This document shows positions 45,659-55,334 of a stretch of 64,000 bases of DNA, piece after piece. Position 1 is the stretch's first letter, and each line of letters starts with the position of its first letter. Under the pieces are notes generated by a model that worked only from the letters and a program-made list of their open reading frames with translations, was not told the DNA's origin and did no database searches. The DNA is from Trichococcus collinsii (lineage in GTDB: Bacteria; Bacillota; Bacilli; Lactobacillales; Aerococcaceae), in the NCBI RefSeq assembly GCF_900107505.1, contig NZ_FNQH01000003.1:372001-436000 (forward strand), written 5' to 3'. The translations under genes were made by a program, and so were the position numbers.

Positions 45659-46618
45659 ATGAAAGCGTTAGTTATCGGAGGTGCCGGCTTCGTGGGGGAT
45701 TACCTCATTAATCATCTCACTGATGATTGTGGATGGTCGGTTGCTGTAACAAAGTTAGAACATGAAAAAATTGAGAATGATCGTAATATATCAATATATG
45801 ACTTGGATATTCTCAATAAAGAGTCAATATTAAATTTGTTACTAAACATTAAACCTGACTATATTTTTCATTTGGCTGCCCAAAGTTCTGTGTCTCTATC
45901 ATGGAAGAATCCTTCTCTTACAGTAGATGTTAACATCAAAGGAAGCGTTAATTTATTAGAGGCAGTGCGAGAATTAAACTACAAGCCACGCATTATGTTG
46001 ATTGGATCAGGTGAAGAATACGGACATATTTTACCTAGCGAGACACCAATCGAAGAAAATACGATTACGCGTCCGGGGAATATATATGCAGCAACTAAGG
46101 CTTGCCAAAATATGTTAGGGAAAGTATATGCTGACGCATATCAAATGGATATTGTAATGGTTAGAGCGTTTAATCATATTGGTCCTAAGCAAGCACCATT
46201 ATTTGTTGTTGCAGATTTTTGCAAACAAGTAGCAGAAATTGAAATGAGCTTACATGAACCAATACTGATGGTGGGTAATTTAAGCGCCAAGAGGGACTTT
46301 ACAGATGTACGTGATGTTGTGCGTGCGTATTCTTTATTAATTCAGAATGGTAAATCAGGGGAAACCTATAATGTGGGAAGCGGTACGGCTATTGCAATTG
46401 AGGAAATTCTAAAGAAGATCTTGTCTTATTCTAAAGCAGATATTGAGGTCAAAATTGATAGAAATAAATTAAGACCTGTGGATGTCCCTATAATCGAGGC
46501 TGATATTCAAAAATTACAAGATTGTACAGGTTGGGAAAGAACAATCGATCTTGATAAAACTATTATGGATAACTTAGAATATTGGAGAGATACAATCAGC
46601 AACCAAATCACTAAATAG
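45659..46618 (+). CDS. rmd: GDP-4-keto-6-deoxy-D-mannose reductase, Rmd-like
   Basis: A 319-residue SDR predicted to reduce GDP-4-keto-6-deoxymannose to GDP-D-rhamnose. Motifs: ALVIGGAGFVGDYLINHL, FHLAAQSSVSLSWKNP, LIGSGEEYG (catalytic region), YAATKACQNMLGKVY and VRAFNHIGPKQAPLFVVADF, the last being strongly Rmd-like rather than fucose-synthase-like. Directly downstream of gmd. Product assignment to D-rhamnose rather than 6-deoxy-D-talose is an inference. A terminator follows at 46709. Confidence 0.78.
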   Translation: MKALVIGGAGFVGDYLINHLTDDCGWSVAVTKLEHEKIENDRNISIYDLDILNKESILNLLLNIKPDYIFHLAAQSSVSLSWKNPSLTVDVNIKGSVNLLEAVRELNYKPRIMLIGSGEEYGHILPSETPIEENTITRPGNIYAATKACQNMLGKVYADAYQMDIVMVRAFNHIGPKQAPLFVVADFCKQVAEIEMSLHEPILMVGNLSAKRDFTDVRDVVRAYSLLIQNGKSGETYNVGSGTAIAIEEILKKILSYSKADIEVKIDRNKLRPVDVPIIEADIQKLQDCTGWERTIDLDKTIMDNLEYWRDTISNQITK

Positions 46619-46708
46619 CCCGAAGAATATTTGCAATAGACGACTACTTATCTTATATCCCGATTTGATTAATAAAATGATAGTCAATTTTATTATTTAT
46701 TGAATGAG

Positions 46709-46740
46709 CCATCATTATTTTTTAAAATAATGATGGTTTC
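46709..46740 (+). terminator. Terminator after rmd
   Basis: CCATCATTATTTT (46709-46721) pairs with AAAATAATGATGG (46724-46736), then TTTC. Confidence 0.7.
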
Positions 46741-46827
46741 AAATATAAATAGAGCCAAGAGTAGATAATATTCTATTTCAAAAACATGAATTTATAATGT
46801 CTACGATTAAGGAGGGTGTAATTTCAG

Positions 46828-48468
46828 ATGGATTACAAAGAACGATATAAAAATTGGTGTGAAGGCTCTGGTTTTGATAATAGAACAAAAGAAGAACTGT
46901 TGGCAATTATTGAGGATAATACTGAAATCAAAGAAAGATTCTATAAAGACTTGTCTTTCGGTACTGGTGGATTAAGAGGTATTATGGGTGCTGGTACAAA
47001 TCGGATGAATAGTTACACAGTTAAAAAAGCAACTTTAGGGTTGGCTAACTTCATTCAATCTCAAAAAAAAGCCAATCCAAGCGTTGTGGTTGCATTTGAT
47101 ACTCGTAATAATTCACAACAATTTGCTGAAGATGTGGCTTCCGTTTTTAGCTCTTTAGGAATAAAAACGTATTTATTCGATGCTCCTATGCCTACTCCCG
47201 TGCTGTCATATACAGTAAGGCATCTACAGTGCGATGCTGGGGTTGTCATCACGGCAAGTCATAACCCTAAAGAATATAACGGGTACAAAGTTTATGATCA
47301 TAATGGTGGCCAATTAACACCAAATAATGCAAATGAGGTCACGAGTTTCATCAATCAAGTAACTGACTTTGAATGGATAACTTCCATAAATTCAAATCCG
47401 GCATTAATCGAACTAATCGGTGCTGAAATTTTAGATTCATTTGTTGGCGAAATAGGAAGACAATCAATCTTTAAAGGTGAATTAAATATAGTTTACACTC
47501 CGATCCATGGTGCAGGAAATATTCCTGTAAGACAAGCGTTAACAAATTATAATGTATCTGTTGTTAAAGAGCAGGAACTGCCTGATGGTAACTTCAGTAC
47601 AGTTGTTTCACCAAATCCGGAGGACAAAAAGGCTTTGCAGATGGCTATAAATCAAGCAATACGAGAAAATGCAGATATCGTGATCGGTACAGACCCGGAT
47701 TGTGATCGTATAGGGGTTGCTGTTAAACATAATGAAGAATTCAAATTGTTAACAGGTAATCAAATAGGGGCGCTACTGGTTGATTTCGTAACGGACAATC
47801 GAGAAGTAAATGCTAAATCTACTTTAGTGAAAACTATTGTTACAAATGATTTGGGTGCTAATATTGCAAGCAACAAAGGTCTTAAAATTTTAGATACATT
47901 GACAGGCTTCAAATACATCGGTGAAAAAATTAATGAATTTGAAGCAGCTCCTGATTCGGACAACGAATTTGTGATGGGATATGAAGAAAGTTATGGCTAT
48001 TTAATCGGGACACATGCAAGGGATAAGGATGCTGTTGTTGCGGCTAAATTAATCTGTGAAATGGCAGCTTACTATAAGACCTTAGGATTATCATTGATGG
48101 ACAGGTTACAGAGTATTTATGGGGAATATGGTTACTATATGGACGTCTTGGACTCGGTTACATTAAAAGGGTTAGATGGAGCGACCAAAATACAGACTTT
48201 GATGGCTGAAACTAGAAAGCTAGACAATCAGTTTTTTAAGAATATCGAAGCAGTAAAAGATTATTCTGTAGGAATCGATGGTCTTCCAAAAGAGGATGTA
48301 ATCAAATTTTTGTTGAAGGATGAATCTTGGGTAGCGATAAGGCCATCCGGTACTGAGCCGAAAATAAAGATCTATTATTCTATTAAGGCTACAGATGAGA
48401 ATGTTGCTCAAATAAAATTAGAAGATATAAAATTACAAATTAAACAGAACTTAGATTTGGAATTATAA
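46828..48468 (+). CDS. Phosphohexomutase (phosphoglucomutase/phosphomannomutase)
   Basis: A 546-residue alpha-D-phosphohexomutase. The phosphoserine loop is VVITASHNPKEYNGYKVYD (about 140-155), the metal site is VIGTDPDCDRIGVAVK, the sugar-binding loop GYEESYGYLIG and the phosphate-binding C-terminal motif is AIRPSGTEPKIKIYYS. It interconverts hexose 6- and 1-phosphates; next to manC it probably supplies mannose-1-phosphate (ManB role), though phosphoglucomutase activity is equally compatible with the family. AAGGAGGGTG precedes the ATG. The manC-like gene starts 24 bp later. Confidence 0.88.
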   Translation: MDYKERYKNWCEGSGFDNRTKEELLAIIEDNTEIKERFYKDLSFGTGGLRGIMGAGTNRMNSYTVKKATLGLANFIQSQKKANPSVVVAFDTRNNSQQFAEDVASVFSSLGIKTYLFDAPMPTPVLSYTVRHLQCDAGVVITASHNPKEYNGYKVYDHNGGQLTPNNANEVTSFINQVTDFEWITSINSNPALIELIGAEILDSFVGEIGRQSIFKGELNIVYTPIHGAGNIPVRQALTNYNVSVVKEQELPDGNFSTVVSPNPEDKKALQMAINQAIRENADIVIGTDPDCDRIGVAVKHNEEFKLLTGNQIGALLVDFVTDNREVNAKSTLVKTIVTNDLGANIASNKGLKILDTLTGFKYIGEKINEFEAAPDSDNEFVMGYEESYGYLIGTHARDKDAVVAAKLICEMAAYYKTLGLSLMDRLQSIYGEYGYYMDVLDSVTLKGLDGATKIQTLMAETRKLDNQFFKNIEAVKDYSVGIDGLPKEDVIKFLLKDESWVAIRPSGTEPKIKIYYSIKATDENVAQIKLEDIKLQIKQNLDLEL

Positions 48469-48492
48469 TTACTTGGAGAGGGTGGATATGTG

Positions 48493-49821
48493 ATGAAGAT
48501 TATACTATTGTCTGGAGGATCAGGAACACGATTATGGCCTCTTTCAAATGATATTCGTTCCAAACAATTTTTAAAGCTTTTAAAAGATGATAATGGCGAA
48601 GCAGAATCTATGGTTCAACGCGTGTATAGACAAATCAGGCAAACAGGTATAGATGCTGATTTGGTCATAGCAACTGGCAAAAACCAAAAAGATTCTATCC
48701 AGAGTCAACTCGGAGACTTGATAGATGTTGTTCTGGAACCAGAGAGAAGGGATACGTTCCCAGCGATAGCTTTGGCATCATCTTATTTATATTTTGAAAA
48801 AAATATGGATGAAGATGAGGCAATTGTGGTGCTTCCCGTTGACCCTTACGCAGAACTGGAATATTTTGATACGCTGAAAAGTCTGAAAAGTATGATTGAA
48901 AGTGACAGTGCAAAAATAGGTCTGATGGGTATTGAACCTACCTATCCTTCAGCGAAGTACGGTTATATCCTAAGAAATCAAGTAACAGGACAGGTTCAGG
49001 GGTTTCAAGAGAAGCCAACTGAAGAGTTCGCTAAATCTTTGATTGAAGACGGTGCTATGTGGAATGGTGGAGTTTTCGCATTTAAGGCCAGCTATATCAT
49101 GAATATTCTGCGGAAGTACATTTCATTTAGTAATTTTGAAGATGTCAGAAATCAGTATGCAGAACTTCCTAAAATAAGCTTCGACTACGAAGTCATTGAG
49201 CACGAACAGTCTATTTCAATGGTTGAATATTCCGGTATCTGGAAAGATTTAGGAACTTGGAATACCTTAACGGAGGTTATGGATAGTAATGCTATTGGTA
49301 AAGTTGTCCTATCTGAAGATTCTAATAATACTCATGTTATAAATGAATTGGATATACCAATTACTGTTTTAGGTGCAAACAACATGGTAATAGCTGCAAG
49401 CCCGGATGGTATTTTAGTATCGGATAAACACGAAAGTTCTAAATTGAAAAGTTATGTTGAAGGTCTATCTAAAAGACCCATGTATGAAGAGTCCGGTTGG
49501 GGAGATTCCAAGGTTCTTGACTTTAGTGAAAATGAAGATGGCAGTTCAACTTTGACCAAAAGTATTTTCATTAAAGCTGGAGAATCACTCCATTACCAGC
49601 AACATGCTGTAAGAGATGAAATTTGGACAATCATTGATGGCTCAGGAGATGTTGTAATCGACGATCACGTTCGTAATGTGAGACGTGGAGATGTCGCCTA
49701 TATTTTGAAAGGTCAAAAGCATTCAATTCGAGCTATAACGAATCTAAGACTTATTGAAGTTGAGATTGGAACAGAGATTGTGGATGACGATGTTAAAAAT
49801 ATGGAATGGGCTTGGAAATGA
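48493..49821 (+). CDS. manC: Mannose-1-phosphate guanylyltransferase with cupin domain
   Basis: A 442-residue two-domain protein making GDP-mannose from mannose-1-phosphate and GTP. The N-terminal nucleotidyltransferase starts KIILLSGGSGTRLWPLSND and has FQEKPTEEFAKSLI and WNGGVFAFKASYI; the C-terminal cupin (about 350-440, GESLHYQQHAVRDEIWTIID) resembles type II phosphomannose isomerase domains, so it may be bifunctional. The start may be ATG 48493 or GTG 48490 (one residue longer). It shares a unit with the phosphohexomutase and ends at a terminator. Confidence 0.88.
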   Translation: MKIILLSGGSGTRLWPLSNDIRSKQFLKLLKDDNGEAESMVQRVYRQIRQTGIDADLVIATGKNQKDSIQSQLGDLIDVVLEPERRDTFPAIALASSYLYFEKNMDEDEAIVVLPVDPYAELEYFDTLKSLKSMIESDSAKIGLMGIEPTYPSAKYGYILRNQVTGQVQGFQEKPTEEFAKSLIEDGAMWNGGVFAFKASYIMNILRKYISFSNFEDVRNQYAELPKISFDYEVIEHEQSISMVEYSGIWKDLGTWNTLTEVMDSNAIGKVVLSEDSNNTHVINELDIPITVLGANNMVIAASPDGILVSDKHESSKLKSYVEGLSKRPMYEESGWGDSKVLDFSENEDGSSTLTKSIFIKAGESLHYQQHAVRDEIWTIIDGSGDVVIDDHVRNVRRGDVAYILKGQKHSIRAITNLRLIEVEIGTEIVDDDVKNMEWAWK

Positions 49822-49867
49822 TTGTAATCGTATTTTGTAATTATAAAATAAATATAATGTAATGATG

Positions 49868-49900
49868 TCCCTCCTCGTTTTGTAAATGAGGAGGGATATC
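49868..49900 (+). terminator. Terminator of manC
   Basis: TCCCTCCTC (49868-49876) pairs with GAGGAGGGA (49888-49896). It separates ugd as its own transcription unit. Confidence 0.75.
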
Positions 49901-49947
49901 ATTACATTGAGTCGATGGATATTAACCGGAATACGGGAGATGTTAAA

Positions 49948-51114
49948 GTGAAAATAACAGTAGTAGGAACAGGATATGTAGGATTATCAAATGCAATACT
50001 ATTTGCACAAAACAATGAAGTTAAAGCCTTGGAAATAGTTGAAGAGAAAGTTAATCTGATCAACCAGAGAAAATCTCCTATTGTAGATAGAGAGATAGAA
50101 GAATACCTTGCTAAAAAAGAGTTAAACTTAACAGCCACCACTGATAAAGTTGATGCTTATAAGGACTCTGAATTTGTGGTCATCGCTACTCCAACAAACT
50201 ATGACGAGAAGAAAAACTTCTTTAATACGTCTTCCGTGGAATCAGTCATTGAAGATGTCCTGAAGTATCGACCGGAAGCAACTATGATCATTAAGTCAAC
50301 TATTCCTGTTGGATATACGAAGGAAATCAGAGAAAAATATGGAGTAGACAATATCATCTTCTCGCCTGAATTTTTAAGAGAAGGTAAAGCTTTGTATGAT
50401 AATTTATATCCTTCACGCATTATCGTCGGCGAAAAATCAGAACGCGCTGAAAAGTTTGCAAGTCTACTAGTACAAGGCGCTCTGAAAGAGGACATTCCCG
50501 TATTATTAATGGAATCCACGGAAGCTGAAGCAGTTAAACTATTTGCGAATACTTATTTGGCATTGCGTGTGGCATACATCAATGAACTTGATACTTATGC
50601 TGAAGTTAGAGGTTTGGATACAAAAGCAATCATTGATGGTGTAGGTCTGGATCCTAGAATCGGAACGCATTACAATAACCCATCATTTGGATATGGTGGC
50701 TACTGCTTGCCAAAAGATACAAAACAACTACTAGCGAACTTTGAAGATGTTCCGAATAATATCATCGGTGCAATTGTCGATTCTAACCGTACGCGTAAGG
50801 ATCACATTTCTGATATGATTATTCAACGTAATCCAAAAGTGGTTGGGATTTATCGTTTAACAATGAAATCTGATTCAGATAACTTCAGGTCATCTTCTAT
50901 TCAAGGAATCATGAAACGCATCAAAGCAAAAGGGATTGAAGTCGTTGTATATGAGCCAGCATTAGATGACGAAACTTTCTATAGTTCAAAAGTCATCAGA
51001 GATCTGGATGCATTTAAATCATTTTCAGATGTCATCGTCTCTAACCGTTTTGCATCTGAACTGCAGGATGTTGAAGCGAAGGTATATACTCGAGATTTGT
51101 TCCATGAGAATTAA
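49948..51114 (+). CDS. ugd: UDP-glucose 6-dehydrogenase
   Basis: A 388-residue UDP-sugar dehydrogenase oxidising UDP-glucose to UDP-glucuronate with NAD. NAD site [20 protein letters not shown]; catalytic region with [20 protein letters not shown] and the cysteine loop [19 protein letters not shown] (active Cys); [17 protein letters not shown] and KSTIPVGYT are conserved. Start taken as the GTG at 49948 with GGGAGA upstream, which gives the family's usual length; a TTG at 49915 is unlikely. Its product feeds the epimerase at 33553, giving UDP-galacturonate. Confidence 0.9.
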   Translation: MKITVVGTGYVGLSNAILFAQNNEVKALEIVEEKVNLINQRKSPIVDREIEEYLAKKELNLTATTDKVDAYKDSEFVVIATPTNYDEKKNFFNTSSVESVIEDVLKYRPEATMIIKSTIPVGYTKEIREKYGVDNIIFSPEFLREGKALYDNLYPSRIIVGEKSERAEKFASLLVQGALKEDIPVLLMESTEAEAVKLFANTYLALRVAYINELDTYAEVRGLDTKAIIDGVGLDPRIGTHYNNPSFGYGGYCLPKDTKQLLANFEDVPNNIIGAIVDSNRTRKDHISDMIIQRNPKVVGIYRLTMKSDSDNFRSSSIQGIMKRIKAKGIEVVVYEPALDDETFYSSKVIRDLDAFKSFSDVIVSNRFASELQDVEAKVYTRDLFHEN

Positions 51115-51813
51115 ACGGTAGATTAGGAAGAATCCAGAATAAGTTGCAACTTTGCGCTTGTTCTGGAGTACTTATCCCATTAGATGTAAGCGTTTTACAA
51201 TAAGGCTGGGGAAAATATAACCTTCGAGAATAAATATGTTACTGTTCTTGCTGACGCTACTTTTTAAGTGAATTGAAAATACCTGATTGGTTTTGTCAAG
51301 CATTAAAAACGCCATTTTTCGGCTGTGTGCCACTTTCAAAACGCCAGGAAAAGTGCATCTGACCAATACGGTGATGACACACTAACTCCTCATTTACTTT
51401 ATTCCTGGATTTTTGTTGATTTATTTCTCTTGATTTTATCCAAATAATTTGATCTACCATCATTAAATTGATTTCTTTTTAGATTGAACAAATGTACCGT
51501 TTAGATATAATAGACATAATTATATGGTTTGTATATTAAAAATATTAATTTAAAAAAAAACGAAAAATTGATTTTATTCAGTATATACTTATGCTATTAT
51601 AACTACAGGGTCAACTGAGGAAAGAAAAGCGAACTAAATTGTAAATGCAAAAATAGAATTTCAATAAACTTAATTAAACTAGGGCTGTGTTCCGATACCC
51701 CCGAGTATAGCAAGTTGCTTAAGTTTTCCGGTGATATTTATATTTTTGCGATACTACGAAAGCGCATACTTTCCTTTGGCAGGCTCTAAAACTATTGTTA
51801 GGGGGGATGCATA
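51115..51813. other. 700-bp intergenic region with hairpin, cre-like site and long leader
   Basis: Contents: CCAGAA..AAG/CTT..TTCTGG hairpin at about 51133-51166; cre-like TGTAAGCGTTTTAC at 51185-51198; a promoter-like TTGATT/TATGCT pair at 51568-51595; then about 200 bases of leader before the gene at 51814 with small hairpins (GAAAGCGCATACTTTC). No gene is supported. Confidence 0.4.
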
Positions 51814-52104
51814 ATGAACTTTGAAGTAGTCTCGCCTTACTGTGGATTATACATGGAAGGTAATGCTGTCAACGTTTATTATCTGCAAACAGAAGATTTA
51901 GCGAGGGAATATGTCTTTGGCAACAACAAGGATGCGCAGGACTTCTACAACGCAGCAAAAAATTTGCTCGAGTTTATGGTCAACGTTCCGAATGGAAAAG
52001 AAGAACTCTATCACCAAGAATTCCTGGAACGAACCATCAAAGACAAAGCGTACGAGTTGATTGTTCATGAGGCGATTCCTGAGGAAGAAAGAGAAGCAAG
52101 CTGA
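51814..52104 (+). CDS. Small unknown protein, paralog 1
   Basis: A 96-residue acidic protein: NFEVVSPYCGLYMEGNAVNV at the start, VYYLQTEDLAREYVF, then FYNAAKNLLEFMVNVPNGKE and ELYHQEFLERTIKDKAYELI. No signal peptide or membrane segment. It is clearly homologous to the protein encoded at 52265 (shared PYCG, VYYL-TE, REY-F, NVP, YHQEFL). TTAGGGGGGATG gives a strong ribosome site before the ATG. No family is recognised. Confidence 0.7.
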   Translation: MNFEVVSPYCGLYMEGNAVNVYYLQTEDLAREYVFGNNKDAQDFYNAAKNLLEFMVNVPNGKEELYHQEFLERTIKDKAYELIVHEAIPEEEREAS

Positions 52105-52208
52105 CACCGACAAATCACTTGGGGGGAACTATTCAACAGATGGAATGCTCAATCCTGAATAACTGATAGGGAGGGGTAACTGATAAGGACTATTACTTTT
52201 GCATTGAA

Positions 52209-52222
52209 TGTAAGCGTTTTAT
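52209..52222. promoter_or_regulatory. cre-like catabolite site
   Basis: TGTAAGCGTTTTAT fits the cre consensus with about two mismatches. An almost identical site lies at 51185-51198. CcpA control of the two paralogous small genes is possible. Confidence 0.35.
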
Positions 52223-52264
52223 ATGAACTTGAAAAAAATAACATAATTGGGGGATTACAACAGA

Positions 52265-52570
52265 ATGGCAAATTTTAAATTAGTAGCACCTTACTGTGGT
52301 GTCAGCAAATATGACAAAAGATTTTTCGTCTACTACTTGGAGACAGAAGAGAACATACGCCGCGAGTATATATTCAATACGGATGAAGACGTAAGTAATT
52401 TCAGCCATGCCATCGAGAACCTGACCGCCTTCATGAAAAACGTTCCTGTACGCAAGAAAGAAGCCTACCACCAAGAATTCCTGGATCTGCTGCTCAGAGA
52501 AGTCGACCATAAATTGAGCATCCGCACAAATCCAACCGAACCTACAGCCTCATTAGCAATCGAAGCTTAA
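52265..52570 (+). CDS. Small unknown protein, paralog 2
   Basis: A 101-residue protein: ANFKLVAPYCGVSKYDKRFF, VYYLETEENIRREYIFNTDE, AFMKNVPVRKKEAYHQEFLD. Roughly 35-40 percent of positions match paralog 1 by eye over about 85 residues. The ATG at 52265 is preceded by TTGGGGGATTACAACAGA, a slightly long spacing. It ends before a strong terminator, so the two paralogs probably form one unit or two adjacent units after duplication. Function unknown. Confidence 0.68.
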   Translation: MANFKLVAPYCGVSKYDKRFFVYYLETEENIRREYIFNTDEDVSNFSHAIENLTAFMKNVPVRKKEAYHQEFLDLLLREVDHKLSIRTNPTEPTASLAIEA

Positions 52571-52591
52571 TGCAATCATAAGTTCACATAA

Positions 52592-52634
52592 GCAATAGGC
52601 ACAACCTGATAACCCGGGCTGTGCCTATTGCTGT
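52592..52634 (+). terminator. Terminator after the paralog pair
   Basis: GCAATAGGCACA (52592-52603) pairs with TGTGCCTATTGC (52620-52631). Confidence 0.8.
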
Positions 52635-52698
52635 ATAGCAGGGTTGGCCACGCCGCTGAATGGTATGAATGTGAAACAACTATGATGTTTGCCTTGCT

Positions 52699-52748
52699 GG
52701 TAATTTGAGTAGCGTTCAGCGGTAACCTGGGTGTCATTTGGTGGTAAC
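52699..52748. repeat. 22-bp tandem repeat interrupted by the IS21 element
   Basis: Units begin with GGTAA at 52699, 52721 and 52743; the third is split by the insertion sequence and continues at 55232, and a fourth begins at 55252. Consensus roughly GGTAAYYTGGGTNG plus eight variable bases. Confidence 0.6.
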
Positions 52749-52784
52749 TGTCAGCGTCAAGTAGAATTGAACAGTTAACGCCAA

Positions 52785-53552
52785 TTAATTTTGAACACTT
52801 TCGCTCACAAACATGCTCTGGCGATGTTTCATACGGTAGCTAGCTTCGTTCATGTGAACAATCTCTGCTCGATGCAGAATACGATCTAGGATAGCCATTG
52901 CGACCCCCTCATCGCCCAATAATTCTCCCCATTGGTCGGGGCTCTTATTTGAGGTCAAAATGATCGAAATTCGTTCATATAGATGATTGATCAAATAAAA
53001 AAACAGGGTAGCTTCTCTTTGATCCATTGCCATATACATCAAATCATCAATGATCACTAAATCAGACGCTCGAATCCGATTGAGCTGGACCTGCGATTTC
53101 CGCGTGAATTCTTCCGTTTTCAGAAGGGAGAGCAGTTCTCCCATTGTCACGAATGTCACCTGAAAACCCTTCTGGATGGCCTCCATGCCTAAGGCAATGG
53201 ATAAGTGCGTTTTCCCCACACCGCTTGGACCCAAAAAGATGAGATTATACTGCTGTTCCAGCCAAGTAAGTTCTTGGAGCTGGGTAAGCTGCCGTTTGCT
53301 CAGAGAAGTCTGATCTGATAAGTCGAATTCCGTCAGTGTTTTGTGGTACGGGAATTTAGCCCATTTCAATCGTTTCTGAACACTTTTTTCCTCGCGCTTT
53401 CTTAATTCGAAGCACACAATCTCCTGCACCAGCTCCCGATAGGTCCAGGAGGCCTGTTCGGCTTTACGGAACAGCTCGGGCAACTCGCTCGCAGTTTCCA
53501 CCAAGCGCAGCTGTCTGAACTGGCTTTGCAGCGCGTCCATGCTATCATTCAT
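52785..53552 (-). CDS. istB: IS21 helper ATPase IstB
   Basis: A 255-residue AAA+ ATPase that assists IS21 transposition and target choice. Walker A is GPSGVGKTHLS (about residue 107) and Walker B LVIIDDLMY (about 168-176). Its ATG overlaps the istA stop by four bases (ATGA), indicating translational coupling. The 3' end runs into the subterminal repeats of the element. Full length for the family. Confidence 0.92.
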   Translation of the reverse strand: MNDSMDALQSQFRQLRLVETASELPELFRKAEQASWTYRELVQEIVCFELRKREEKSVQKRLKWAKFPYHKTLTEFDLSDQTSLSKRQLTQLQELTWLEQQYNLIFLGPSGVGKTHLSIALGMEAIQKGFQVTFVTMGELLSLLKTEEFTRKSQVQLNRIRASDLVIIDDLMYMAMDQREATLFFYLINHLYERISIILTSNKSPDQWGELLGDEGVAMAILDRILHRAEIVHMNEASYRMKHRQSMFVSESVQN

Positions 53553-55114
53553 GAAGCTGCACCTCCCAGAATTTCCGTATAGGTACTCATTGGGTGCGTC
53601 TCTACGGTGATATCAGCACTGTCCGATCGGACCGCTTTTACTGGTGGAACAGGTGGCGTCTCTTTCCGAGGGGCAGCCAAGTATTTAGCCACATCCGTAA
53701 AGTCATTCGCACTCATCAGATGTTCGGACATACACTTCTGGAGGGCCTCATCAATGACAGTGGGGTATTCGAGGGCCGCTTTCTGCAGAACGGCCAGTTG
53801 GTCTCTTTTATAGCGCGGATACTTCTCCATCAAGATATCAATGTACCGTGAGGCAAGCTCCAAATCTTTGAACTGCTGCGCAACGGTTTCCTTATAGCTT
53901 TGAATGCCTTTGGAACGGTCGCGGCAGTGGTTTTTATTTTTGATTAGTTTGCCTGTTGAAGTTTCCAGCAGATGGTTCGCCAGAATTTCCCCATCGGGCT
54001 GTTTTCTGATAATAAGCCGTTTTTGATCATTCTTATCTTCCTTGATTTCAATAGCCACTGTATTCAGGCCTTTCGGTCTGTAAGTGCCTAGGGGCACGGA
54101 ATAACGGTTGGATTTATAAAAAACCGTATTGTCCTTGTTTACCGTTCTTGTTATACTTGAACCGGTGATACTCTCGGTTGAGAGTAGTTTAGAGACTGGT
54201 TTTAAGTGTTGCTTTTCGAGGAGAAACACTTCTACCGGTCTCTTTTTTGTTGTTCCATGAACCCTTTGGTTGCCCGTTCTTTCCAACCAGGCTAAACAGC
54301 GCTCATTCCAGTTCTCGATTGTCGTATAAATGCGGCTATCGGCGAAATTTCGTTTCACATACTTTACCGTACTCTCTACTTTTCCTTTGGATTCGGGGTC
54401 GGCTTTGCGGCATAAATGGACTCTGAACTTCCGTTGCTGTTTGTACGCTTGAAATTCAGCGGTCAGGATCATATCTCCAGCGTGCTCGCGCACAGTGATG
54501 AGATGGTCCTGATCATAAACGATTTCTTCCGGCATGCCACCAAAGTATTCGAAGGCATTCTCATGACTACGAATGGCATCACGTGTTGTAAAAGGGCGGT
54601 TTTGCCATTCCACATAGCGGTAGCGTGAATGGGAAAGTAAGAAACAAATGCAGTATAATTTGATTTCTCTTTGATCCTGCGTCTTTTGACGGGTTTCGCC
54701 CCAATCGACTTGCACCTGTTTTCCCATCGGTTGTTCTTCAACAGCCTCGTATTGCCTGACAACTTTAGTTTTAGCTATCTGATATTCTTCGCGTATTTGA
54801 TTCACATATAACCGCATCGTGCTTTCACCAACGGTGAAGTCTGGGAATTTCTCGAGCAGCCAATCCTGTATCTGAGAAGCATTCAGATGCGGATACTCTT
54901 GAAGCCAAGCAACAATCCAATCCTTGTAGGGATCCAATTTCTTCTTCCGAGAGCCTAAAGAATTGACCCATTCAAAAGCTTCTTCCGGCGTCATCTCCAG
55001 GTAGGTATAAACTGTTGTGCGAGATATCTTCAACTGCCTTGCGATTTGTTGGATCGAAAAGTCCCGCTCCTTCATCTGTTGAATTTCCAAATATAACATT
55101 AACTTTTTCTTCAC
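53549..55114 (-). CDS. istA: IS21 transposase IstA
   Basis: A 521-residue DDE transposase. N-terminal HTH (FSIQQIARQLKISRTTVYTY, about 18-38), catalytic domain with acidic residues in QVDWGETRQ, EIVYDQDHLI and SKGKVESTVKY, and the C-terminal beta-barrel region (VFYKSNRYSVPLGTYRPKG). Length and order are typical of IS21. The frame is intact, so the element is potentially functional. Confidence 0.93.
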   Translation of the reverse strand: MKKKLMLYLEIQQMKERDFSIQQIARQLKISRTTVYTYLEMTPEEAFEWVNSLGSRKKKLDPYKDWIVAWLQEYPHLNASQIQDWLLEKFPDFTVGESTMRLYVNQIREEYQIAKTKVVRQYEAVEEQPMGKQVQVDWGETRQKTQDQREIKLYCICFLLSHSRYRYVEWQNRPFTTRDAIRSHENAFEYFGGMPEEIVYDQDHLITVREHAGDMILTAEFQAYKQQRKFRVHLCRKADPESKGKVESTVKYVKRNFADSRIYTTIENWNERCLAWLERTGNQRVHGTTKKRPVEVFLLEKQHLKPVSKLLSTESITGSSITRTVNKDNTVFYKSNRYSVPLGTYRPKGLNTVAIEIKEDKNDQKRLIIRKQPDGEILANHLLETSTGKLIKNKNHCRDRSKGIQSYKETVAQQFKDLELASRYIDILMEKYPRYKRDQLAVLQKAALEYPTVIDEALQKCMSEHLMSANDFTDVAKYLAAPRKETPPVPPVKAVRSDSADITVETHPMSTYTEILGGAAS

Positions 55115-55334
55115 CTTTCGTCCTCCAATAACCTAAGATACCTTTAAAAGTATACAGGATTGGAGATATTCTTTGGCGAAAGTGTTCAATCTTATTCATC
55201 GAAAACTGTTCAACTTAGTTTAGCACTGACAGTAACTCGGTTGTCACTGCTGGTAATTTGGGTTGGCAATGTTACTACCCAAGGACACTGCAATTAAAAA
55301 TATGCACCAACGAAGTTTCCACTTCACGACAGTG

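Larger units (their letters stand above)
52749..55231 (-). mobile_element. Complete IS21-family insertion sequence
   Basis: A 2483-bp element with ends TGTCAG...CTGACA. Subterminal repeats are placed symmetrically: TTGAACAGTT at 52768 and its complement at 55204-55213; TTGAACACTTTCGC at 52791 and its complement at 55176-55189. The flanks carry a 5-bp direct repeat GTAAC (52744-52748 and 55232-55236), a target-site duplication. It encodes istA and istB on the minus strand, both intact, so it looks recently active. Confidence 0.9.
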
